Assembly (NCBI GenBank): GCA_040954595.2
Contig: CM082587.2
Span: 7,936,001 to 8,000,000, forward strand
Direction of reading: 5' to 3'
From: Balanoglossus misakiensis
Taxonomy: Eukaryota; Hemichordata
DNA: 64,000 bases
Position numbers and translations under genes: made by a program. Below the pieces are notes generated by a model that saw only the letters and a list, made by a program, of their open reading frames with translations, was not told the DNA's origin and ran no database searches. This document shows, one piece after another, positions 1 through 12,100 of the stretch (positions within the stretch are counted from its first letter, which is position 1; the number at the start of each line of letters is the position of its first letter).

Positions 1-2299
1 TACACTCGGTGTATTTTCAATTCCAAAGTATTTCCTCACCTGCTGTGCGGACACAGTTCAAAACACACGTCGTCCATGCATTTCAATAGCAAACGTTCAC
101 GCGCTACGTGTCCCAAATAATACATTCCCGTGATTCCCGTGTGAATGGTAAACAATTTTTTTTTGTAAAGGGGGCATTGGGTCCATTAGCTGTTTTCGAT
201 CGTCATGATGGTAACGTTGAAAGGCATTTTTCGTCTAGTATATGCAAGTTAGTGAAGCATTTTGAAGTTTTGTGAAATGCTTGCCAAAATGGGTTACAGA
301 TCATACGAACCTAAGTAGTGACTCGTCACGTCTATGGAGACGCGTACACAAAGTCAATGTACATGTCAACAAATATGGCTGAAAATTGTTAAACCACAAC
401 TGTGCACTAACTGAAAGAAGAATTACAGAATAATAGTATTGTTTCACTAAAGAATGTTTGATCTATTTATTAAAAAAAATAGCACTGGTATTCACTGGTA
501 CTTGATTTATTTTTGCAATAAAATAGAGAAATATTACAACTGTAACAATCAATATTGAATCATATTTTCTTACAATTCAATAATCAAGTTGTGTCCCTTG
601 GTATAATCTCACTGCATGTATGGTAGCATTAATATTGCAAGAAGGTTACACATATATATGTACTCAGAAAGGTTTTCAGTTTGTGAATCATTGTTTCAGC
701 TGCAGGACTGTTTCTATATAGGGATGATTTTTGAGAACAGGTCGCTTATCGGCTTTGTCAAATTTGTTCTGAGATAAGTTGACATTTTAATGGAAAAGAA
801 GGGACTGGCCATGGAAACAATTGATGCTAACCTAAACTATAATAGCATCAATAGCCCCAAGGAATGAAAACTGATTTCAAATATATGCTTTAAAGTGCCG
901 CCGTATGCGGAAGCTTAAGACATCACCGAAATTTTAACTAAAGTTGTCAATGCAACACAGAAATATTTTACCCTCCCTGGAAGCGTTTTATCCCCTGCTA
1001 TTCTTAAAAGACAAGTAATTGTTAAACATTTCACCGGCGAATTTTTTTAGAATATATCCCGCGCCTAGCTTCTCCAAACACCAAACGGTACACTCCAACC
1101 AGTGCCACGAAATCTTATGAAACACACTCACAACAATGTTTAAATAATACATACGGCCTTTTGGCCAATGTCAATTTTCAGATTGTCATCGACTGTCCGA
1201 ATTACGTGCTGATTGCATTCTTGAAACTTTGAATAAATCCGATCGCAAACAAAACACCTCCGAAACATTTACGCTAATGTCCAGGTAATTTACAAAGCAC
1301 CATCAAAGCTCTCATGCCTAAACAACGATTTCCATTTTTAACTGATGCAAATCTTCGCATCCTTCATGTTTCTTTTTGCAGATAAAAGCGTGACTTCAAG
1401 CAATTTTTTGAGTAGGCCTATAGTGTTCCGTCTTTCCATTAAGCTCGAGCTCATCTATTTTAAATGCACTTCCCCCAAAATACCGATTTCTTAAAGCTTC
1501 AGGCAACTGCGTTGAGTTCTTGTAGGCCTAAATGTTATTCATTGGATGTCGATAGAAAGACAATCTCTGTCGATTTAAACCGCAATAACTAGAAATCAAC
1601 ACAGCGATTTGTACTTGTAGGCATTGAACAGAAACAATTGACGCTGTTTATTTAAAAGCATGAAAATCCACTTGGCAGGGTCTCCAGAGAACCCGGATTG
1701 CCTGATTGGAGTAACCTAACAAATGTTCACTCACTTGCAGGTATATATTAACATTGAGCATTGAATCTGGTTCTCGTATTGTAATATTTAAGACATACAA
1801 GGAAAAAAATGTATTAATCTTCTGCTTAGTTACAATTACAACGGACACAACCTCTATTTCAGTGGATTTTAATTGCATTTTTGGACAGAAAGATTATGGG
1901 ATTAAAATCGAAAAGGAAATAATGCGTATCATGTCCAATACCTTAACCACGACATTCCCTCCCCCCCTCTCACTTTATGTTTGATTTTTGTTCGTTTTTC
2001 CTGGTATGCTTCACACTTGTACTGAGTCAAAATTAAGATCTCTTCAACCGAACCATTGCCATGGTTCTCAACATTCCATGATGTAAATAACACCCACATG
2101 TAACGTTCCACAGCCATCGTGGTGAATGGTGAAGATGAAGATACATATCAGGTTGTTCTATAGCTATAGAGGGTTGGAGTACCTGTAGGACTGTAGTGTT
2201 TGGCTTCCAGCAAAGCACTGGCCATTTCTTCTTAACTATGTGATTTAGCGCTTCTGGGCTAATTATCGGTGCACATGTGAGCTGTTTTCTTCTCCCCAG
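1..2299. other. Non-coding, nothing firm
   Basis: AT-rich sequence with TAGGCCTA-type palindromes. Open frames in both strands are under 80 codons and overlap each other. No exon structure can be supported. Confidence 0.6.
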
Positions 2300-2339
2300 G
2301 TAGCAGGGATGGAATTTAATCAGCCTAGGAGTCGTGCAG
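2300..2339 (+). other. Possible 40-nt micro-exon
   Basis: TTTTCTTCTCCCCAG acceptor, a 40-nt segment, then GTAAGG donor. Nothing else supports a plus-strand gene here, and phase and product are unknown. Confidence 0.2.
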
Positions 2340-5300
2340 GTAAGGCATTTAGTGAATCTCTTTTATTTTTTGATTTGAGGATCTCTTCCATTAAATAGGG
2401 ATTATCTCTGGGAATCCATATGCAGGAAATCGGAAGATTTTTTGCAACAAGGAGATCATTAGCAAGAGTCCTTTGTGAAAACCGAAAAGGGGGCATTTAT
2501 AAGGGGTCAACAATGGGGTACCCTGCCTTTGAGTAGTCACGACTTTACTAATTATAACTAAACAACCGTCTCACCAAATAAATTCCTCAGAATGACGAAT
2601 ACCGAACAACTTAGGGAGCACTAATCATGAGGCAATTATACGTTTATATATAAAGTAAAGCAAACACGTTGCCCACTTAAAAACATCAACCCATTTTACT
2701 GAAATTGCACCAAAGCATAATGCCTTCTACATGGCATAACTGAATAACTACTGAAGAGAGTGTACAAAATCTGAGAAAGTTTTTTTTGCCTACAAAGTCA
2801 AAACAACTCATTAAAAACGTATAATTATCATAATTTATCTCTCTGAAATCACCATGGTTCTTAAATAGGTATTTCATGCAAACTCAATGTCAATTACCGG
2901 TACATGTATCAAATAAATTCACTACCTTGTAATTCAAAAACAAATGCGGTAACCCCAGTATTTTATGACAGATTTTTATTATGCTTACAAAGGAGAAACC
3001 AGAAATCCACATAAAAGAAATGACAATACTTTCAATTTGACCGATCGTACATCCTTGAGAATGTTAAATAAATTCATAAATCACGCGAAATAAATACATT
3101 TCTACATAGTGTGTAAAAGTATTAGAATTCTTACACATCATCCTGTAAATGGGAAAACTTCACACACAGTTCACCTCACAAAACAAACCATATTTGTTAT
3201 GTGCACTTTACTATTGCCACACACCCATGTAAAAATACCAAAAAAGTCATGATATATAAAATAAAATAAATATAACATTTCAGCCAATTTTCATTATAAG
3301 ATCAGTTCACCATAGTATGATGTAATCATGTATTTCATTAATGTTGAACCAATGTCATCAAATTGATGATAAGGTTTTCCTGCAAAGGACATTAATGGCC
3401 TGCTTTATATAAAACAGAAGCTCGGCTGAACATATGCTCTAGCAAACCTCATAACATACACCATTATACATTTCGCATATTCGACAACTGGCACTAACTC
3501 TCAAAATATAATTGCCATGCTGATTAATTCACCTGAAAACCAAACAAATGTATTTAAATCGATACTCATCTCGTATTACATGCTTCCATTATTTGAGATC
3601 AAGGTGAAACTTGCTTCTATAAATGAAGTAATTCTAAAACCTCACTACCCTGATGCCAAAGGCCAATATGCCCCTATACAAAAAATGCACTAATTTTTAA
3701 TGCTATAACCATTAGGAAATGCCATATATACTTTAAACTTCATTCAGTCAATCAAACTTTGTCCCTTCTTCATTAAAATAATTATTTGCTCCACAGTATA
3801 ACCATGATATTGATAATATGAAGACACAATTATATATAAATATATTTCATTGAAAGGTTCATCTTCTTTAAAGTTTAATATCATTTTCTGAATAGCGTAT
3901 GATTATCAAAACGGTTTACAGAAATATTGCAATGATAGTATACTTAAACATATGAATATATTTACATCAATATAAAATCTTTTCATTACACATTCAGTTC
4001 AATGACAGACTCTTCAGTAGTTACACTCTTATCAGGATGCAGCTTTTTCCTGCAAAAGAACTAAAATCCATTTTCTGCTAGCGAGTAATTACTTCTGATA
4101 GGGTAACCCTTTGAAGAAACCTTCCTAATCATATAAGGGAAGGGGGGTTGGGTTCAAGGTGTACACGTTTAATGCAAACATGAAATTGAACAAGCACCCC
4201 AGAAGGTTGGGAAACTACATTGATAGATGTGTATGCATGTACGGTGTACGTTCTGCCTAATTGGCTCCCATTTCGACACCTGGAAGGCCTTAGTGGCAAC
4301 TGCTGGAAAATTAGGTGTGTAGAAGCATAGGTCGGATCACCACATATTTGCGATCGCCTGATGGTACTCTGTTGTTTTCATATATCTCCACGCTTATGAA
4401 GTAAATCTAAAAACATGGTTTGGGACACATTTGTATATGCCGCTATCAATTGAAATGTCTAAAACACTGACTGGGTTTGATTTCCATGTTTGGGAAAGCA
4501 CCTTAACCTCATACTTATCAGAGAACTCCCCATCAGACAACTTCCCTACAAGTTTTGGCAAACATCTCAATACAACCATAACAAATATTTTGAGTACAGC
4601 CAAAATTGCACCGAAAGCAGGGCAATTTTTATCAAGGTACATTTCATTTTTAAGAATACAAATTATTAGAGTATTACAACTCTTAGTGAAAAGCTTGAAT
4701 ACGCATACATGATTAGGCACAATATAAAAATATCAGATTCCTTCTTGCATAGTACCCTCAGGGTAACACCTAAGCAAGACAATATATATTTTGAACTGTT
4801 GAGAATTTGCCTATCCACTTTCTGTCTGCTATGTCAGTAAGCTGATCTTTGAGCTCCTAAAAATAAACTAAAATGTGTTTTGATCATTCTGTAACAAAAA
4901 AACATCATATGCATTCTCACATTTATCCCTAAATCTAAGAGCAAGAAATTGTAAGCATGCAGCCCCAAATCTGTGAAGATTTGGTCTGTCTAACATCTTA
5001 CTGCTCGAAAGTCTGCAAGCTACTCACATTTTTGTATCTTTGTTGAACGTAGTGCTTTAAATATCTAGATCTTTTAAAGCAATGCCGAATGGGCCAAGAA
5101 TTTATACAATGAGTATTAAACACAATATGCTGTGCAGTTCCTGGGATCCAGACAAATCTACTAAAACTTTCCAACCTACCAACTGAAGTTATTAAAGGGC
5201 GAAGATCGTCTTATGCGCATGTGCCAAACCAGAAACTCTGGTTAAAAAAATTGTATACAGTCAATTATCATGACGCAGTGTGCTGCCCTAACAACAGACA

Positions 5301-5743
5301 AGATAGCGGCAACCATAGTCTGTGTCGGAGATCAGGAAAGACAGCAAGTTGGGTGAAAAGAAGGGACAAAACTAAAGTCTACTTTTACGGTGCGCATGAA
5401 ATATGGAAGAAAGTGAAGGCAGTCCACTATTTGAATGTGTCAAATGCAAAATTTGCAGAACATTGGTAATGTTTGTACACACGAAATTACGCACATGCGC
5501 TTAAGACGATCATCAGCCTATAAGTCATGATTTAGTAAACAAGGCAATTGTTCACACAAAGTTGGATACAGCAAATACTTAAAAATTTTTACAAACAGGG
5601 TGACTGACAAAAAATGGTATTAAAGTAAATACAAAAATCTTACTGCAAATATAAATATTAATTACCTGTATTCAAATTTAAAAGGGTTCATACATACATG
5701 TGCTTTACTTCTGTTTACTTAATCAGGATTGGGCAAATGGCCG
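2340..5743. other. 3' flank of the Ig/FN3 receptor
   Basis: AT-rich. It probably holds the minus-strand 3' UTR and end of transcription. A minus-strand AATAAA (TTTATT at 2975-2980) is the clearest candidate signal, but it is 3 kb from the stop. It contains the foldback at 5204-5511. Confidence 0.45.
5204..5511. mobile_element. Foldback element with 21-bp terminal inverted repeats
   Basis: GATCGTCTTATGCGCATGTGC at the left pairs with GCACATGCGCTTAAGACGATC at the right, with one mismatch. The plus-strand open frame inside is not a gene. Confidence 0.75.
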
Positions 5744-5950
5744 TCCATTGCCCCAGCGGACATCTTGGTCAGTGCATTGTGGGTAAATGAATATGCAAAT
5801 TCATCATAACTGTCTATTTGCCACAGCAGACATCTTGGTCAGTGCATTGTGGGTAAATGAATATGCAAATTCATCATAACTGTCTATTTGCCACAGCAGA
5901 CATCTTGGTCAGTGCATTGTGGGTAAATGAATATGCAAATTCATCATAAT
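5743..5950. repeat. 70-bp tandem repeat across the receptor stop codon
   Basis: Copies start at 5761, 5831 and 5901 with an exact 70-bp period and a degenerate partial copy before them. Each contains an ATGCAAAT octamer (5793, 5863, 5933). The third copy ends at about 5949, so it includes the TGA at 5944-5946. Confidence 0.93.
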
Positions 5951-6105
5951 GATGTCTTTTCCTTGCTCAGCAGAATGACAGACATGGGAGTGTCATAGTC
6001 ATGGAATTCAAACCTTCCAAGTTCATCTTCTCTTGATAACACTGCGGCTATATCAGCAGCACTGTCTCTCTTCCTGAGATTTCTCTTCTTCATTTTAAAG
6101 TTTAC
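5944..6105 (-). CDS. Ig/FN3 receptor exon 30: C-terminus and stop
   Basis: VNFKMKKRNLRKRD (basic), then FEFHDYDTPMSVILLSKEK and final T-S-L. The last residues fit a class I PDZ-binding motif. Two TGA stops follow in tandem, inside the third copy of a 70-bp repeat. Confidence 0.87.
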   Translation of the reverse strand, partial: VNFKMKKRNLRKRDSAADIAAVLSREDELGRFEFHDYDTPMSVILLSKEKTSL

Positions 6106-9100
6106 CTGCAAGTGCAACAAAAATTTGTTTAAGTATTTACAAAACGGATATGATATTAAGCAGGAATGATGAAACACTTTAATAGTATTTTTATATAAAG
6201 GAAATAAATGTATAATATATGACTCTTAAACTGAATCATGCAGCATGCAAGCTATTGGGAAGGAATGTTAATATATGTTAAATGGCTTCTGGGTGATTAA
6301 ACTGTCTGAGCAAGTATTTTGCATACTGGTAGGATTATTATCACACCAGGATCAAATTCATCATATATTACCTTACTGTACATAGCATCCAACTCAGTTG
6401 AAGACAATGACGATACATTAAGCCCAGTCCCTGAAGATAAAGCTGGCGAGGGGATATCCCTTGGGGTCACATTGTTGGAATTAGACAAAGTGTCTAAATC
6501 CATATAAGCTAAATTGAAAAGAAAAGAAGACGGGAGTGCACCCCATGACTATTAGAGAGCATGCATGCAATCTTACAAAATAAATAAAATCTGCATCTTC
6601 CAGAGAGATATAGACTGAAAGATCTGCAGATTGAGATACTCTCTAGACTCATCTTTAAAGGGACACAGTCACTTGACATTATTTCAGTTCTTTGAAGTTT
6701 CTTGTGAAATATTGTTGTATTGTTCTGCTCACTGAAATGGATTTAATTACTGGTTGACAGCTCAACTCATACCCTGTACATGGGGCATACTGAGTGTTAC
6801 TTTCACGATTAAACATTTGGTATGTACCCAAAATATGTTTTACAGAAGAATTCAGACGTTATAACTATGCACAGGGTGATAGTTGAATTGTCATAACCGC
6901 TGATTAAGTATATTTCACTGAAGAGAACAACATGAATAGTATTTCAAAAGAAAGTAATATACCCGGTAACCAAAATAATGTCAAAACTGGGCGACTTTGT
7001 CCCTTTAATGTAGAGAGAACATCAAGTGGTGTATCTTTCAGTCTACAGGCAAGACAGAAAAGAAAATGCAATACATGCAATTGTTTCTACAATACACATG
7101 CTGACAGACTGACCAGTAAAAAACTTCTGCTAAAATGCAAATAACATCATCAAGAAAAACCAACAGAGTACATACATGCACAAGTACCGGACTGATCAGT
7201 TTCTTTGGGCGGGGGATTTTATTTTGTGGATATCAAAAAGTTACTGATCCCCCCTCCCCCATTGATTAACTGGTATAATCTCCTCATTGCAAAGATTACC
7301 GGTAGACTTAAGAATGAAAGTCTGAGACACAATCAAGGCATTTCTCCTGAACTAACCTCTGCCTCAGGAGTGCATGTGTATACGGGTACCACTACCGCTA
7401 ATCTACTGAATAACAGTAGGACAGTTTAATCCGGCCATATGCTAACATTCCTAAAAGCATTACCAGCAAACCATGACAACTAATGGAACACACTGTGGGT
7501 GCTGTACCGTACTCACAATCTCTTTTTTGCACAACACCACAAATTTTCAATAACCTCAATCTGCTTTCTCCTTACTGAGCTTGTAAATTTCAAACACTTT
7601 CTTATGATCGTGTCTTTAACATCACAGACATTAAGAAACATTTGTGGAGTCTGAGAGATAATCATCTTGGACAATTGATGATATTATCTGCATCAAAGGT
7701 GGCATCATTATTAGGCCAGGCATATAGACTTAATACAAGATTGCAACTTTCTGAAACCTCACAGGCGGTATCTTATTCAGATTACGTCCTCAATTTTATT
7801 TTTCAAATTGTACCGTCACTCATTGACAGATGTGTATCTGTTTCTCCCTGTACTGGAGCAAGACATGCATGGGTAAATTTGTGTGTTATAGAAAAATATC
7901 TTTGGATATCTATACACCTGCAACCTGGCTGCCAATGTACCAGTAGAATGGCAAATCTGGACATTATGTGCATGTTAAATAAAAACTATTGCAAGATGAA
8001 TATGATAAACAAACTTGTCGATCTGTATTCAGCCGCTGATAAAGTGCAACGTCAACAATCAGTTCAAAATGTACAAAGAGATTTAAATGATATTGTCTTG
8101 GAATTTTATGTACGTTTGTAGTTTACACCTCATTATTGTCACCTTCACAGTTTGTAAACACAGCAAATATGTTAGTTGTTTGTCATATGTTTTTATACAC
8201 CATCGCTCTTGTTCCTGCAACTGATGTACCCATCCATTCACACACACTAACTGATATTGTGACACATGTTGATCCAGGCCTTGTTATCACACCAGCTTAG
8301 ATCAAGGCAAGTAATACCGTCACAAATCTGAGCCTATCCAGATCACAGTGAACCATCCACATACAATTTTTATGCCAGTTTCTGACCTAGAACTTTTCTG
8401 AGCTGTCATAATGGGCTTGTGGTTAAACAAGTCAAGGTTTCAATGACAGTGGACAGGTCATTCCTAACGAGAAAGTTTAAAAGATCAAGGAATTGTGCAA
8501 TTGCTTATGTGTGTTGTAAGCTTTCACAAGAGAATCAGATAAACATGTGCTTGTCGCAGCTGGAGCCCACTCTTTGTTTTATTTCTGAAGTCAATTGTAG
8601 ATCGAGTTCTGATTGAACTTTTGTATGGAAAAAGATTTAAATTTTTTTTATGATAATGCATTGGTATACCGTAGTCAACTTCTTCCACAATACTTAATAT
8701 GATATGCTAGTCAATCCCAGTGAAGATGATCAGAGTCTCTGACCTACATGTACATGCGGGCGATGAAAGCATAATGTAATTGCCTTGGGAAGAAACACTC
8801 TCCACACAAACTGAACAAATGATACAGCTGACTTACACGCTATATTCCTGTCTTCATCTGCCGGAAGATACTTGAGTTCATCTAATGTGCTGTACCCAAA
8901 GTCATTCATGGGAGTCTTGCTTCCCACACTTTTACCCGAGTGCATCTCCTCGCGATTCATGTTGTTTGAATTGGAATTCATCATTCCCCTGCTCTTCTCT
9001 TTGTTCGCTTTCGATTTCTGTTTTCCCTCCTCCATTCTGGTGACTTGCATGGGCACAGAGTGGTTGGAAGCGGCCATTGCTTCCGCACTGCCGCTCATTG

Positions 9101-12100
9101 TTGCCACGGCGTCGTTTTCAATGGTTGCCGTGACAGCCACTTCGCTCCTCGGGCTGCTGACTCCATCGCCTTTCTCTCTCTCGGCCACACTTTCAGAAAT
9201 ACTCTGCGTTCTGAATCAATGAATTAAAAACCGATGTTTTATTACTGGTATCACGGTGCCAGAAAAATACAAAGTAAAAATGCATGTTCAAATTCACTGG
9301 TACCCCTTTAAGCATTTATCAGTAATATACCGGTAGGGTTATTCACGAAATATGCCACCAGTTCTACCGGTATATGAAAGAGGGCTTTGTGTGAGATGCA
9401 AAAGACGAATCATTTCAGAGTGCAAAACACCTTGAATGTGCAACAGCAGTCAGAATTTGTATGTGACTGTATTTTGTAGCCTACAGAGTTCCGGTATCTA
9501 TATTCATGATTCAGTAATTCACAAAGTCAATAAATAATTGATAAAAACGAGTCACATTTACATGAATCAACTGGGTGTTCAGTCTTTAAAGGGACAAAGT
9601 CTCTCTCTCGCTGCCCTTTTCCATTAATTATGTTTGATACAAGACACTGTTTATGTTATTCTACATGTGGATATATACATGTAGTGAATCAACGTTCAAC
9701 CACACACAACTTCCATCTCGTTTGTAGGATATGAGAGTAAAAATCTCGACAAAATGAATACTCGGTCTCCACCATTTATTCATTTTGGCGAGATTTTTAC
9801 TCTCATATCCTACAAACAGGACGGAAGTTGTGTGTGGTCGAATGTTGATTCACTAAATATACACATGTACATTAAAATAAACGGTGTATTGTATCAAACA
9901 TTATTAATGGAAAAGGGCAGTGAGAGAGAGACTTTGTCCCCCTTAACTTTTCAATAAAACATGTACCAACACATGTAGATAGGTAGGGACATTTTTTTAT
10001 TTTGTAATATTTTTATATCTTTGGCCAACGTAGTGTAGAATGACGTCATAGTTCTTGCGTGATTCTCGAAATCATAAATTTTGTATATTTGACATCGTTA
10101 TTTTTACTTCCGAGTTTACGAAGCTCTAAAATGTTTAGGTTCGGCGCGCTAAAATTAGGGTAATCGGAACAGCACATATTTTTCTATTTGGCCAATAGCT
10201 TCAACCACAAAACATGCCAATGGATGTTACCTCTTCGAATGTCGAGTGCTGGTTTCTTCCAGTTCTACATTTCCAAGATTCTCAACACCTTGCATAGATT
10301 GTGAACGTGATGTCCGTGACTTATTGGCAGACGGTGGAATCACTGTAAACAATGACAATAACATCAATTTTATAAATATAATCAAAATGCCTCTAGAAAT
10401 TATCATTTTGCTAGCATTAGGAACATGATTTCTATTGGAAAGGCCAGAGTATCCCCTCTTTCCATAAAAGATGTTTGATTAAATGAACAGTTTAATAAGT
10501 CCCGACAGCAGACAGCTAGATCGATGTCAATCTTTTCACAGGCCAGAGACATTTTTTTAAAAACTTTAATTTGGATTTTTCTATCTTAATTGAGAGTAAA
10601 AAGTGGGGCTCACCATGCAAAATTTTGAATGACAGATCAAAATTCTCAAATGTGAAATTCAAAATTAACACATATGAAGAAAATTCAAATTATTGATTTT
10701 AATAGGAAAACATGAACTCCCTGTTTTCTTGTTTGATTTTCAAACAGAAACCTCGCATGCTTTACTGTGGTAAAGAACTAAAAGGTTGAGAGGTCACTGT
10801 CATCCATAGTCGCATTCTGCCTTAACGAATCCAAAACTACGGTGAAAATGCAAAAAAAATATGACATGCAAGTATCAAATGCACTGCTAGATATTAATAG
10901 TTCTTGTATGAATGGTGAAAATGTCCGATACAGAAGTTGAATACTTTGTGGGTTGCATTGTTAGAAAGTTTTGGTCATGTATGGAAAGTGCTTTTGAGTT
11001 TTGAACATCACAAGTACTGGTACACATTATCCCTTGTGATGCATATCTGAATGAAGGATTTGCACATAAAAACAAACACAAAATATTATTCATTCAACAG
11101 TTATACCAGATCATATTGTGGAACTACCATGGATACACAAAACCTTTCCCTTCTTTGGAAGAAATTACTGCATATGGTATTTCTGAGAAATGTCGGCTCC
11201 AAAAAACTGAAACAAAATGGCCGACTTAGAGTCATATTGAACTATTCTTTGAAAAAATATATAACAATTTTGGTTGTCTGGAATGACTGAATGGAATCTT
11301 GAGATACCATGTACAATCAAGCAAGGAAGTCTTCATTCCAGAATGGAAAATTACCAATTTTTCACATTTTATCAGAATAACATTTAGATCCTGAAGACTA
11401 AGTGACACGGTAGGAAACGAAAACGTCAAAAGTGAATACGTCAAACGTCATCAAAAGAAACTTTTTCGCATATAGTTGTACTTTGCCAACGCTGATGGCC
11501 ATCAAGTCTTACCTGGTTCCTGGAAAGATTAATCACATAAAAACTTGTTTTTTTTTTCTTTTGCCCAGTCACCATGGTATTACACGAAGAAGGTACCAAA
11601 CTATGCTAATTAAAGGCTGATGTCTGCGATGTACGCAGTTCAAATGCTAGCTACTTCTGGCTATATCGAGACATGCTTTAACGCATGCACACACACTCAA
11701 AACATCCTGACGTCAAACGTATGATCTGATTTCAAGCATGTGATCGACATTTACCTCAATCTTCTCCATCCTGAGGTCGTTTCAGATCAAGCACAACTAA
11801 ACCATCGCGATATCTGTTACTCTACGTCCTTCTACCCAAGAGCAAAGCTCCCCTCTAATTGGAATGCCATTTCATAAAGCATATACACTATATACACAGC
11901 ATTATATTTCAAGTCCCGACTGCAAAACCAGTCGCCTACCGGTACATGTATCTACCAGTAATTGGAATGCACTTTGATAGTACCGTTAAATGTATCTTCA
12001 ACACACCTACATACAGTGTTATATTTCTTGAAACTAAAACTTATATGCAGATGGAAAACTTATACATCACACTATGAGTGTGCAAGCGCTAATGACTTCT

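Noticed and set aside
7642-8121. 159-codon plus-strand open frame inside a receptor intron
   Set aside because: Begins at TTG, has no recognisable domain, no splice or promoter context, and lies in repeat-rich intron. Treated as chance.
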